This document shows positions 1 to 11,300 of a stretch of DNA of 64,000 bases, piece by piece. Position 1 is the first letter of the stretch. Each line of letters starts with the position of its first letter. The notes beneath the pieces are model-generated. The model made no database searches, was not told the DNA's origin, and saw nothing but the letters and a program-made list of their open reading frames with translations. The position numbers were made by a program, and so were the translations under genes. The DNA comes from Wuchereria bancrofti (taxonomy: Eukaryota; Nematoda; Chromadorea; Rhabditida; Onchocercidae), in the NCBI GenBank assembly GCA_005281725.1, contig SSBO01000001.1, positions 9,731,334-9,795,333 of the forward strand. The letters run 5' to 3'.

Positions 1-17
1 CTAAATTATTTTTATAG

Positions 18-809
18 TTGTTTATTTTATGAATTATGCATTGGTCATTTATTTCCAATATTTGCAAAAAAATATGCTAATCAGACGGTAACGATACGTT
101 TAAATGCAATTAAACCACCTGTTTATTCCACAACTTCTAATGGTATTACAGTGAGCGCCGTATTATTATTTAAATTATTCATTTCAAATTATGAAAATGA
201 AACTGATGGATTTGCTCAATTCAGTAAGTTTTAATTTTTTATTTATTAAAGTTATTAAAGTAATTCTATCTTTTCCTCTCTCTCTCTCTCTCTCTCTTTG
301 GTTAGCTGAAAAGTTAACAAGAATTGAAGAAATGATTGATATAACTTTCAGCAACGATGACCAGTTATACCATTGTACCATCACTTCATGATCAAATGTT
401 ATTATTTAAAATCGTTGATACAAATATTTCAATAATTCAATTTAATGCAAATATAGGACAACTTCCAGCTTTGTAAGTGTATTATTAAATGCAATTTAAA
501 TTTAAATATATCAATCAAAGTTATGTCACAAATGAAATAATAAAAGTTTTCAGAATGTTTAATATGCTTATGAAAACAGTAAAAATTATTAATTCTTGGA
601 TTGGTACCATAGCACCACAAATTGGTATTACTTTACCTATTATTGGTGGATATGCAATTGAACAATCAGCTTCAATTAATTTACTCAATGATACAATGCT
701 TATCAATTTGGATTTTGTGGAAAAGTCTAATCAGACTTTTTCTTTCTATGAAATAATTTACGGTGATTTAAATCCAACATGTGATCAACATTTACATATT
801 AAAAGTTAA
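18..809 (+). CDS. BPI/LBP/CETP-family lipid-binding protein, C-terminal part (5' end outside window)
   Basis: Three exons are visible: 18-223, 352-472 and 554-809, with stop TAA at 807-809; phases 1/2 and 2/1 match across both introns. The translation fits the C-terminal barrel of the bactericidal/permeability-increasing, LPS-binding and lipid-transfer superfamily: a start resembling LFPIFAKKYANQTVTIRLNA, then PPVYSTTSNGITVSA, and a last exon with LPIIGGYAIEQSASINLLN and a terminal DFVEK stretch. This family makes secreted, elongated proteins that bind lipids; nematodes carry several whose ligands are unknown. The first intron contains a pure CT run (about 275-298) upstream of the acceptor at 350-351. 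Reading the exon from the earlier AG at 304-305 gives an in-frame TGA, so 352 is preferred. The N-terminal half, signal peptide and start lie left of the window. Family assignment is by pattern recognition; no closer orthologue is claimed. Confidence 0.82.
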
Positions 810-1177
810 TTTTTTTTTTGGAAGAATTAATTAAAGAAATGTAATAAATGCTAGTGCAAGAATTGTATTTTATGCTTATCATTAAGCAGTGTTAAATTTA
901 AATGAAATAAGTGCCAATAAATTGCATCCAAATATACTATCACACATAATCATCATTTCCTTTCAAAATCTGCAATAGCATCAAATTTTTCAATTTTTTT
1001 TTTTTTTTTAAATATATAATTGATTTTTAATTGCTATGAAAATATGCTGATTTTAGCAGTAATAGTTATAATATTTGTGTCAAACTCTTCTCTTCAACTT
1101 ATTTCTTTCTTTTTGCTCCACCATATGCCTCACTTTTTCTCATACTATTAAATCAAATAAAAGTTCATCAAGTTAGA
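810..1177. other. Intergenic gap between two convergent genes
   Basis: This gap separates the + strand BPI-like gene from the - strand phosphatase-like gene, so both 3' ends point into it. It holds two AATAAA hexamers on the + strand, poly-T runs and no coding signal on either strand. Confidence 0.7.
843..848 (+). terminator. Candidate polyadenylation signal AATAAA of the BPI-like gene
   Basis: AATAAA lies 34 bases after the stop codon at 807-809; a second AATAAA is at 916-921. Either would give a short 3' UTR of normal nematode size. The signal is seen in sequence; its use is inferred. Confidence 0.45.
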
Positions 1178-4100
1178 TCAAAGATTATTCCTTACATTTA
1201 TAGCATCCATAAATGCTTTTTCATTTCTAATTAAATTACATTCTTTTGCATAACATAAAACAGTTTGTAATACTAAATGATAATCTGTCAAGAATCGCAA
1301 AACACCGTAACGATATTTGCGTACTGCTATAGCTGCATTCAATACTGACATACGATGTGTCTCCGAAATCTAAATTTAAACAAAAAGAAAAAGGTAAAAT
1401 AGAATATGATATAATCAATGATATTTTAAATGTGAATTTAAATGTAATATTATCAATCTGTGAAAGAATATGATAAGTTTACTCGATGAACATACCTGTC
1501 TCATTAGCAATGAGGTAATTACAAAAATACCACTTCTTCGAATACCATAACTACCATGAACAACAATTGGTTTCCTTCTTTTTTCAATTATTGTTTCCAT
1601 AACAGTAATCATTTTAATTAATAGCACCGGTGATATTGCTTTTTCATCTGTCCATTCATCATATCGCATAATATGAATGCATCGTTTATTTGCTACATTG
1701 AAATAATATGCAAATTAAAGTTTAATATATTTGCTACATCATAGAATTTCACAATTAATCGAACAAAAGAAATAAGTATAAATCATAAAACGGTCGTAGA
1801 ACATTGCAGAAGATCGTAAAACTATATCATTCATTTCAATTTTAAATTTTCAAAAATTAATTACAGATACTACATACGTACCTATGATTAGTGAAATAGA
1901 ATATTTTTAACTTTATTACATATATAAATAAATGATTTATGTTCTAACAACAAAAAAAGTACTATTCGTTCCTAAGTTACCGATTTAAAAAAGAATAATG
2001 CTTTTTGAAGTGGTAAAATTGGAATTATTGTTCTTGCAAGAATTCTTATCACTTACCACCATTTCTAATTTCCATGTTTGTAAGCACAGCTTCATAAACA
2101 AATAAATTTGCTACAGGTGTATCGATAATTTCTCGAGTTTCAAGAGAAATTCTTTCTCTTACCTGAATAACAATTATTTACAGTGAATTAATTATTGCTA
2201 CATCATCGTTTTAAATGTAAAATTAAATTTTTTTTTGAGTTGTTTTGATGAGAAAATGAACCGTTAAGAATGAACCTTAACTATTTGTTGTTTTTTAAAA
2301 CTGAAATATGGATAACAAGTCGTTGGATCAGTAAGTGGATCTAAACAAATCACTAATAGCACATGATATTGCCATAGCATTCGGAAGAAATCGATCAGTG
2401 ATTGTTTTGTTGGACCCTGCAAAATTCATTCATTTAATATCATTTCAGGAAAAGTAATAAAGAATAAAAATAGGAATGAATCATATATAAGAATACTAAG
2501 CAGCTAACTATGATTGGAATTTTTCTCTTGTGATAATTCAATGAAAATTAGAATGGAAAATTTTACTTGATTTAGAAGATTAGTCTACAATGATTCATTT
2601 GAGATTTAGGATGAGAATATTTTCAGTTTGACAAGAAAGACGATAACAATTTAATTTCTAGCAAAAATTCCAAATAACTTCAATACTAATTGTTTCACGC
2701 TTAACTTTTATAAGAAAATAACTGAGACGGAACTAATGAACCATTACGCGATGCAAATATTAATTATTTTAAAGCAATAAGGTGCAAATTATCATGTATT
2801 ATAATGATTTTACACTTATTCTTAAAAAAAAAAAAAAAACATAGGTAGTTTAAAAAATAAGAATGAAAAGAAATAGGAAAAGCAAAAATAGCTTAATTAA
2901 AAAGTTTACTAGATTTTCTAGTTAAATCATAAACATCCTTACTGATATGTCATCAATGTTTTTATTTGATGCTATAACTAACTTTAGCGCTTCGTGTTTT
3001 TTAATTTCTTTTTTAATTTCCATTGAAATTAATTATTATTACTTATTATTGTTATATTATTATTACTATTATCATTATTATTATCTACTATTATTATATT
3101 ACTATTACTACTATTATTATTATTATTATTATCATTAATTATTCGGAAAGCTTTCATGAAACTTTCTGCACTTACTTGTGCGATAATAAAATTACCATAC
3201 GGAATATTAATTTGTGATGCATGGATGTATCGTGAATCATTTGTTAATGTTGGTAGCAAATGTATAGCACCTTCATTAAAGTTAACCACATTCGGTGATC
3301 GATTCTTTCCGTCATTCTCAAAAATTAAAATTAAACTAAAGAAGTTATTGTTTTATTTCGAATTAATTGCAACCATTAAATGTTAAATATTATTAAAATA
3401 ACAAAGCAATCGATCATTTTAACGTTATGAAGAATAATCTATTCATTTCTTTTACGTCAACATAAAGATTTAAAAGAAATTTTTTCCTATTATCAAACCA
3501 TACTATACAATATTTAAATTCTTAATGTATGTCGACGAATTGAGCTGTTCCAAGAAAAACGAATTGCACATGAATTATTAATTATTTTCATATAAAAAAA
3601 AAAATTATTCAATTGTGATTTTTAATGAAGTAAATAAAACATGAAGAAACTATTACCATACCATTGCTTCACTTTGACAAAAATTGGAAATATGTTGTTG
3701 TTGTTTCCATAAAAATTTATGTTCAAATTTCATTGCTCTTTCTAGATCTTTCTTGGAGAAAATATAATTGCATGTGAAATCCAACACATTTTCACCTTTT
3801 ACTAATTTTTGAGCGCTTAATGCATCATTCTTCGCAATATTTTTATCTACAATGAAAAAAAACTTTCCCAATGCTTACAATTTATTAATATTTCTTTCTT
3901 TTTTCTTCTTCTTCATTTAGAACTGTTTAAATGTTTTAAGGAAAGAATTGACATTTATATGAACTTTTTTTTTAAGATTTAATTTAGATTATTGCTCCTT
4001 TAAATTTTTAAATAGTAAGAAGCTTATGGAAATAATTGTGAGTAATAGCTGATGAATCATTGAAATAAATTTACTAAAATATCCGCTTTTCGAATGGCTT

Positions 4101-6632
4101 AGACGGTTGATGAAATGATCAAAAAAAAAAAGGAAAAAAGCAAAAGATATTTTCTTTTTGTTTTTGGGTAAATAATAGTTATTCACTCATCCGACTGAAA
4201 ACAAATGAATCGCTTTTGAGCAAATTAGACTTATTAGCCATTTCTGTTGGCATTCCCTGAACTGATTCTATTTCGCTTTCCTAAAATGTTTTCTCTTGTT
4301 GAATTTGAACAATTTCAAATTGAAGCATCTAAATTTATTCTGTTAGGAAGTTCATAAGTTGCCTTAAAATTATTTACTAGCCGTAAAACTTTTAAAATTA
4401 TTTAAAAAATTTTCACGACATTCTATGTGTTATTTTATTACGCTGATAATGACCAATATTCTTATTCGAAAAATAGTAATAAATTAGCCTAAGTACATAT
4501 CAAATATCGAAAACCAAAAACAGAAATGCTGGATATTAAAAACGGAAAATTACAAGTCAAGATAACTCCAATCACTTCAATCACAGCTATAAAAGTAAAG
4601 TTTTCAGTCTTTCGAATATCCACCAGACAAACAATTTCCAAAATGTAAGTGACTAAGTATCGCACCTGATATTTCAATTTTCATGCTTCATCTTCAAAAT
4701 TACTTTAATATTTTAATTCGTCCTTTTTATTGAAACAAGTTTTACCTTCGATTCATCTTCAGCAATTCGATTAGCTCCGGATAGCTTCTGTGTTTGAGAT
4801 GGTGATTGTATCAGTGGAAGATTAAAATCCTTTTCTGCAGTTACCTTTACTCCATCACTTTTTAATTCCTCTAAATTTATGAGACTTTCCGTTACACCAT
4901 CCAATAGTTCATCGTAACAAAAAGGACGCTATAAAAAGCTTTCTATAGCTTTTTCCTTTTTTTTTTAAATGTTATATTAGTTTTATGAAGTTCCATTAAA
5001 ACATTTAAATTCGATAATTGCTTGAAATTTCTAGAGATAAAATGTGAATGAGAAAAGATAAAACCAGTAGTATGAACATACTGGTATTCTTTGTCTAATT
5101 GGCATCGTCAATTTGTTCTCTTTTAGATTTGGCGGAATTGTCCGACTGTAGGGATATGATCTCTAAGAATGATATATTTTGCTTTAACATATCGGAAAAA
5201 AGATATCAAACCAGCTTGATGTATTTATAAATGATAACACATGTGATACGGAAATGTATGATTCTTAGCATTTACTAATTTTTGATTTTTGATTGATATC
5301 GATATCAGTGTATATTATCAGCTCTAAATTTGAAATATTGAATTCCTATGCTAACTTCAAAACAATTTCATTAAGCTTTAGAAAAAAATCTTATGTAAGT
5401 CTAACGTACAAACAGAATTTTAGCATTATTTCCTGATATGCTTACTTTTGCAATAATCAAAAATGAAACTAACGAAAGTTTCTTTTTGAACTTCTGATGA
5501 ATCATCGTCCGTATTTCGAAGACTTTTTGGAATTTCATCCAATAAATCATTGTAATAGTAAGGTCTCTAAAAGGAATCGATCATTTCTTTTTTTTTTATT
5601 TCTTTTTGCACAATTAATGAAGTTGTTTACAGGTGATCATTTATTTCCGATTTCCGATTTACTATTCCGTACTACCACTTCAATCCTTGTTTTACCTTCT
5701 GCTCGAAATTCAGAATTATTAATAAAGGCTCTACCGGTTCTCGTTTTGGCGTTTTCTTCTTCCGAATTACCTCGCTCACAATGTGCTCTTTCTGAAAAAG
5801 GAAAATGTAAGCTGTAATTCGCAATTTTTTTTTTTGTGCCTCTGTGACAGTTGTTTGAATTTCAATTGTGAACTGAAAAGCCTGGTAATATGCTATTTGA
5901 TGATTGTATTTAACCTGGATATAACCTTTTTGTCGAATTTAGTTGATTCATCTTCTATTCCTTCTGTACTTCCTAAGCTCCTTGAGCTAATGATATACTT
6001 AGATTTCTTTGGTTCGCTTTTTCTGTCTCCCTTTTGACTTTCGTTTGTGTATTCCTTAGAATTTGAAATCTGTTTTGAAAAATCTCTTGAGCCAGAAATC
6101 TTTCCGATAATTTCTCTGGAGCCAAGATTTCCTATCATATGCTCTTCGGAAAAAGAACTGGATTCTTTGGAATCGAGGTGCTTCTCCTCAGAAGTTGTAG
6201 CTGTTTTTCGATCTACTTGTTTCTCAATTTTTTCATCCGATTTTCCGGTTATTTCCTTACTCGAACCTTTCTCAACTTCCTTTTTTGGTAAATCTAAATC
6301 AATCTCTTCAAGACTTGATGATTCTTCACTCCATAAATTCGGTAATATTCCATTTGTTTTCCACTAAAATGTCCAAAATAAACAAGAAATGAAAGTGTGG
6401 AATTATTTCAAACAGTTAATTCCCATATCATTTTAAATAATTTCAAAATCAAAAGTAAAAAGAAAAAAATAACTGAATCGAAATCACAAAGCAATCGCTC
6501 AATGAATTAAATGAAATTTGCAATGCGAAAAACTTTCAAATTGAAACAGAGTAATCGATCATATCCAGAACACACCTTATTTGTTAGCTTCATCTTCTCT
6601 ATTGAACTTATTAATCGTTTATTTTTTTCCAT
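1178..6632 (-). CDS. Receptor-less PTP-like protein lacking the catalytic cysteine (pseudophosphatase), 640 aa
   Basis: Twelve exons in transcription order: 6632-6576, 6363-5926, 5791-5696, 5566-5474, 4928-4746, 4280-4187, 3846-3662, 3316-3176, 2416-2276, 2162-2057, 1692-1496, 1369-1178. All phases close (1923 nt). ATG at 6632 is preceded in frame by a TGA. Residues 1-320 are Ser/Lys/Glu-rich and probably disordered. Residues 330-620 match the classical tyrosine phosphatase fold: KNRSPNV (for KNRY), YIHASQINIPYGNFIIAQGP, IDFFRMLWQYHV, VVHGSYGIRRSG and a final MSVLNAAIAVRKYR helix. The signature loop is HGX5RS: catalytic Cys is Gly558. The pTyr-loop Tyr is Ser389, the WPD loop reads WTD (525-527), and the Q-loop glutamines are gone. 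It is therefore predicted to be inactive and may act as a binder or scaffold. C. elegans EGG-3/4/5 are precedents for nematode pseudo-PTPs; orthology to them is not shown. Weak donors (AAG|GTTCAT at 2275, AAG|GTTATA at 5925) make those junctions less certain. Confidence 0.85.
3018..3144. repeat. Imperfect ATT/ACT trinucleotide microsatellite
   Basis: A run of TTA/ATT triplets with scattered C substitutions lies in the phosphatase-like gene's intron, about 30 bases downstream (in transcription) of the exon ending at 3176. Its open frames are repeat translations and not genes. Confidence 0.85.
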
Positions 6633-8376
6633 TTTAATTCAAAATGATCAATTAAAGAACCGACCGTTCTCAAACACTTCAATTGAACAGAAAAAATTTT
6701 GTCAATAATCTTGTCACTTTTATTTGCAACTACTATGGAAAGGTAAAATGAATGAAATGATAAGTGAAAAATGAAAAAAAGGAATTAAACTGTTGAACTA
6801 CCACATTTTTTTTTTTGTTTCAAATTCTTCCTTGCAAAAAAAAAAAAAGAAAAAGAAAACTTCTACACTGATTTTTCACAAGCATTCCAATCTAAAAATT
6901 TTCAACCATACATATTCATAAATCAAATTTTCTTATCAAGTAATCAATCAATAAATTATTTAATGTTTACTATCATTGATACACTTCTTTTTTTTTTTTC
7001 ATAATCTCTTACAAAAGCTATTAAAATTAAGAATGAATATTCGAAAATTCATTTCATCGCACTTTTTTTAATTCATATTTTCATTTCAAGGAATTATTTA
7101 ATGAATTATATAAGTTCAATTTGTTTGCACTCATTTCCTGAATAAATCTCTAACTTACCGGTAAAGAAAAAATACTGGATAACCGGATAACATTACAACT
7201 ACAGCAACACATCTCCTTTTACCGGACACATTCAACTAACCATTTCTATTGTGGACGAGTGATATTTCACTTTTGGACGAGTAATAATGGATGTGTTGAA
7301 TCTGTTCAGGTACTGTGATCCGGATTACTTGCTGCTTCTTTGTTAATCCGGTTGATTAAGATAGCTTATTTGTTCCTTTTCCGTATTCATTTATCTTTGG
7401 TGTGCCGGAATTTCAGATAAGTGTAATCTAATCAATTATATAACATAATGAGTAAGATAAGGTATAAGTTTTGTTCAGAAGAAGGAATGGAATGATGATA
7501 ATAACTCAGATGGAAGTTTGCATATCTTTTACTTAGTTAAAAAGTATAAATTATTTAGGGTAATTAATTTACAAACATCAAAAATATCGAAATGGATAGT
7601 TTTTTATGAGATGAATATTTGAATAAAATGAAGCTGTAAAATAAACATATTTAGGATCGATAATATTTATAGCATGTTTTACTTTTCTTCCGATCATTTT
7701 TTCATTCAAGTTGTTTTTTTTTTTTTTTTTTTTTGAAAAAGAAAATCAAGACAATATACATTTGATTATTGATTCGCTCTTAGATAAAAATTCTTCAGTT
7801 GCTATAAATTTATTGAATTATATTTTGAAAATTGTTTAAAGTCGTAATATTTCTAACTGAGCGAGTGAGCTTAATTATACATTTATTATGTTTGTTGATG
7901 TTTACCAGTTGCTTGATCAACTCAGTTTAGCTAAATTCAAAATTTACTCTTGCAGGAATTATTTGATTTTGTTTTCGTATACGCAAACAGACAACTCATC
8001 AGGTAGAATAGTTTCAAAACTTTCTATTTCTGAGTTGGAATGAAAGGAACTTTGTTTGCAGAATAACTATCATTTGAGTTATTCATTACTAATTTCAGGT
8101 TATTTAATTTTAATTTTCTTATATTCCCTTTTTCAAATTTTTGAACATGTAATGTTCAAAGAAAGATTTTTATCATCTGAACAATTGATTATCGTTTAAT
8201 ATTTATGAATATGGTATTTAAGTCGTATACTTGTTGTTCCATATACTCATATACTTTTTATTTTAATTGACCATTTTCCCTTTTAGGTTTGTTATTTCAA
8301 TAATTTACTCGAAACAACAAACCTTCACTGATAACTTAGCCATTAGATATTAATTTACAGCTATTGGAGGTAAGAT
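6633..8376. other. Shared upstream region of two divergent genes
   Basis: This 1.7-kb gap separates the start of the phosphatase-like gene (-, ATG at 6632) from the first putative codon of the large + strand gene (8377). It should hold both promoters and 5' leaders. It contains poly-T runs (for example 7714-7733) and a somewhat more GC-balanced patch at 7160-7420 rich in CCGG, such as TACCGG, AACCGG and ATCCGG, plus two copies of TGGACGAGT near 7251-7282. A TTACAG acceptor at 8355-8360 precedes the second gene's ATG and could be a cis or trans splice site. No coding exon was seen. Confidence 0.55.
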
Positions 8377-11300
8377 ATGTCGAGCGAGAAAAGTGGTGAT
8401 AAAAATTTATATGTAACGAATAACGCTTTGGGTGGCCAACGTAAAGTGAACGACAAGAAGGTAGTCGATGACGAGAAAAATAATAATGAAACCACTGAAG
8501 GGGCTAGTTTTTTCTTTTTCCTTCATTTATTCAAAATTTTTATGGTTTTAAAATGTTTTCATTGTGTATCCAGTATTTTCATGGGTTTTAGGTTTTAAAT
8601 TGCAATAATAATAAACACTTTTAGAGTTAGTAAGAATAAATAAATTTGGTCTATTAGAGCTATTATAATGATTTCTCCTCTACTAATAAACCTTTTTTAG
8701 AAAATAAAGCGCTTCAATAAAATATAATCAGTGATAAAATAGAAGGTCCTAACAAAATTACAATTATAAATATTTCAAGTATTTAGGCTAAAAAAAAAAC
8801 CAAAGAGAACGGTGGCTAACAAAAGTAGGGAGAGAGAGAGAGAGAGGGAGAGAGAGAAGGGAAGACAAAGAAATAGGAAGTGGTTTTCTCATAAAAAATG
8901 ATTGATGAGATTCATTAATCAGTGTTGATCAGTTAGGGAAGAAAGGTCGAATTGAAGACGGAAAACCCTTAAATAAGATCAAATTAAAGCTTTGGCTATT
9001 CTTTCTTTCATACTTCCATTTCAGCTCCTTTTCTTTTTTTTTAATTCAATTTGTCAGCTTTTTCATATGAAATGGATTAATGTTGTTGGAAAATTACTTC
9101 AATATTATACCTAGTAAATGATTATCACATGGAAGAATCATCTAACTACTTTTTATAGGGCTAAATTCTGTTTGCGGAACTTTTGTTTTTCCGAAGTCAA
9201 AAGTAGTGGTTTTGAAAAAAAAAACTTTCAGATGGGTAAAATGCAAACGAACGATTCATCTGCCTCAGCAATGTTACTGCAAAGTTTGGCTGACGACGAT
9301 TTCCGTAATCTTTTGAATACTGCAGCAAAACCACAATATGGTAGCCTTCAAAGAAAAAGAAAGGTTTGTTTGTCAATAAGTTTGAAACTTATCAGTTCTG
9401 AATTAATTTACCTTTTGTAGCACCTCTTGAAATTATGTTTCGAGGAAGGCATTTATGGTGGTATAAACTTGATGTTGTTTTCTAAATATAATCTTACTTG
9501 TTACCTTATTTACTAATTTTCGCATATAGCATTTTCTTTATCATCTTCAGAATTTCTGTAAGTCCCATAACTTTGTCAAAAATATTATTAGCACTGAAAT
9601 GCTAAACATATTACATCTAAATATGAAACGAATATGAGAAGTAAGGTTTGTGTTTAAAATTTAAGAATTATATTTAAGAATTATAAGAATTATACAATTT
9701 AAGTTCGGCTTCTCTAACATCAATAGGATATAACCATTTCAGAAATCGCAAAAAACAGCGGAATACGGTGGTCGTCGCCTGAGTGATGCAGGTGAAAATA
9801 ATGGCCTATCAGCAGAAGCAGATAATTTACTCGCACAATTTCGACGTGAAGCAGAACTAAATCAGCGAAACGCAGATATTGGTTAGTTTTTATTGTTTAC
9901 AGAAAGGAAGAATTTAATGAAAAGATAGTGAAAAATTCAAGATAACCATCTTAACAACTTAAATGAATAAACATGCAAGGAATGAGTAAAACATAGATAT
10001 GTAAGGAGGTTATGCTTTAAAGTATATTTTCCTAATATTCCTAACTCAAAATATGGATAGTAGGTATTCCATTTTGAATGTTTGTTTTCACTATTTATAA
10101 TTGAGTTATGCTGTTATGAATTTATGAATTAAAAGAGGATTGTTGAATTAGGAATTTTGCTATCAAAAGACGATATATGATAAGTGAGGTGAATAGAGAA
10201 TATGATGCGCATTTATTGTAATCTCTTACTGATATTGGCAAAATTTCGTAAAATTGCGACCCGATATTACAAGGTGAAATTAAATCTGATATTACAAGGC
10301 AAAATTATATTATGATCCTATGCTGTAATGTCATAATCATTTTTTTATTTCTAGTTAGTACTTTTTTTTTTTAAAGGAAAAGCTCAAAACTAATTTCATA
10401 GCAGTAGTAATTACCCATCTTATTTCAGATAAGTTCAAATTATGGTGGGATGAGTGTCGTCATATTTTTCCCTAGTTTGCAAAAAATGTTAATTAACATT
10501 TTTCTAGAAAAAAGTTGTTCAGTCTGGTTATCTTAAGTTTAAATATAAAAGTTTTAAGTGACTTCCAGGATATTAAGGAATTAAACGATTAGATGATTGT
10601 GATGGAAGAATGCATTTGCATGAATAAAAAAGAAAAAAAAAAACAATAGTAGGAGAACAGTTCATAAATCAGAATGAAACTATAATAAATAGTATGTTTC
10701 ACAAATTAAAATTAATAGCAAATTTACTATAAATATATACATTCTGTTCTTTCCACTTGCATCTTTATTAGAGCCTGAAATTCACTGATTTAGTTATTTT
10801 TTACAATAATTTTTCTTATTTATACCATATGTTGAAAAATAATGCGGATTAAGACATAGTAAGCATATAGATGTTGAAAATATTTAAAGTTCTAGCCATA
10901 TCTGTTACATTTAAGAAATTAGAAACACTTACCGGTAGGTCTCTGAGGTGGTAAAATAACAGGTTTTTCGAATGCTTTTCCTAAACCTGAAATGGAATTT
11001 CCATATCGTATTTGATCGAAATTGCAAGAAAGTTTGGTGCAATCAATACTACATGAGAAACCACTGCTAGTATTTGATATTGAATTTCTATTTATCTGTT
11101 ATTGTCCGCGCAAATTTGAACATGTAAATTGAGATCCATTATTATACTAGTATATACAGAATTGGTGCTCCTATTCCCGAATATTTTTTAAAAGCATTAG
11201 GAATGAGTTGTTTATTAAATGAAATCGAAATGTGACAGGATTGGGCAATTCACATTCGATTTACTACCTTTAATATACACTGGTTCGAATTTTTAATTCC

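Noticed and set aside
184..391. Overlapping open frames on both strands around a CT repeat
   Set aside because: Produced by the CT microsatellite in an intron of the BPI-like gene; the true exons use a different frame and splice at 352.
2947..3138. Tyr/Leu/Ile-rich + strand frames
   Set aside because: Pure translation of the ATT/ACT trinucleotide repeat in an intron.
5497..6367. Several + strand frames of 80-106 codons
   Set aside because: Reverse-strand shadows of the phosphatase-like gene's Ser/Lys/Glu-rich exons, which splice in phase on the - strand.
11281..11300. GGTTCGAAT resembling a tRNA T-arm
   Set aside because: No D-arm, anticodon arm or acceptor stem around it.
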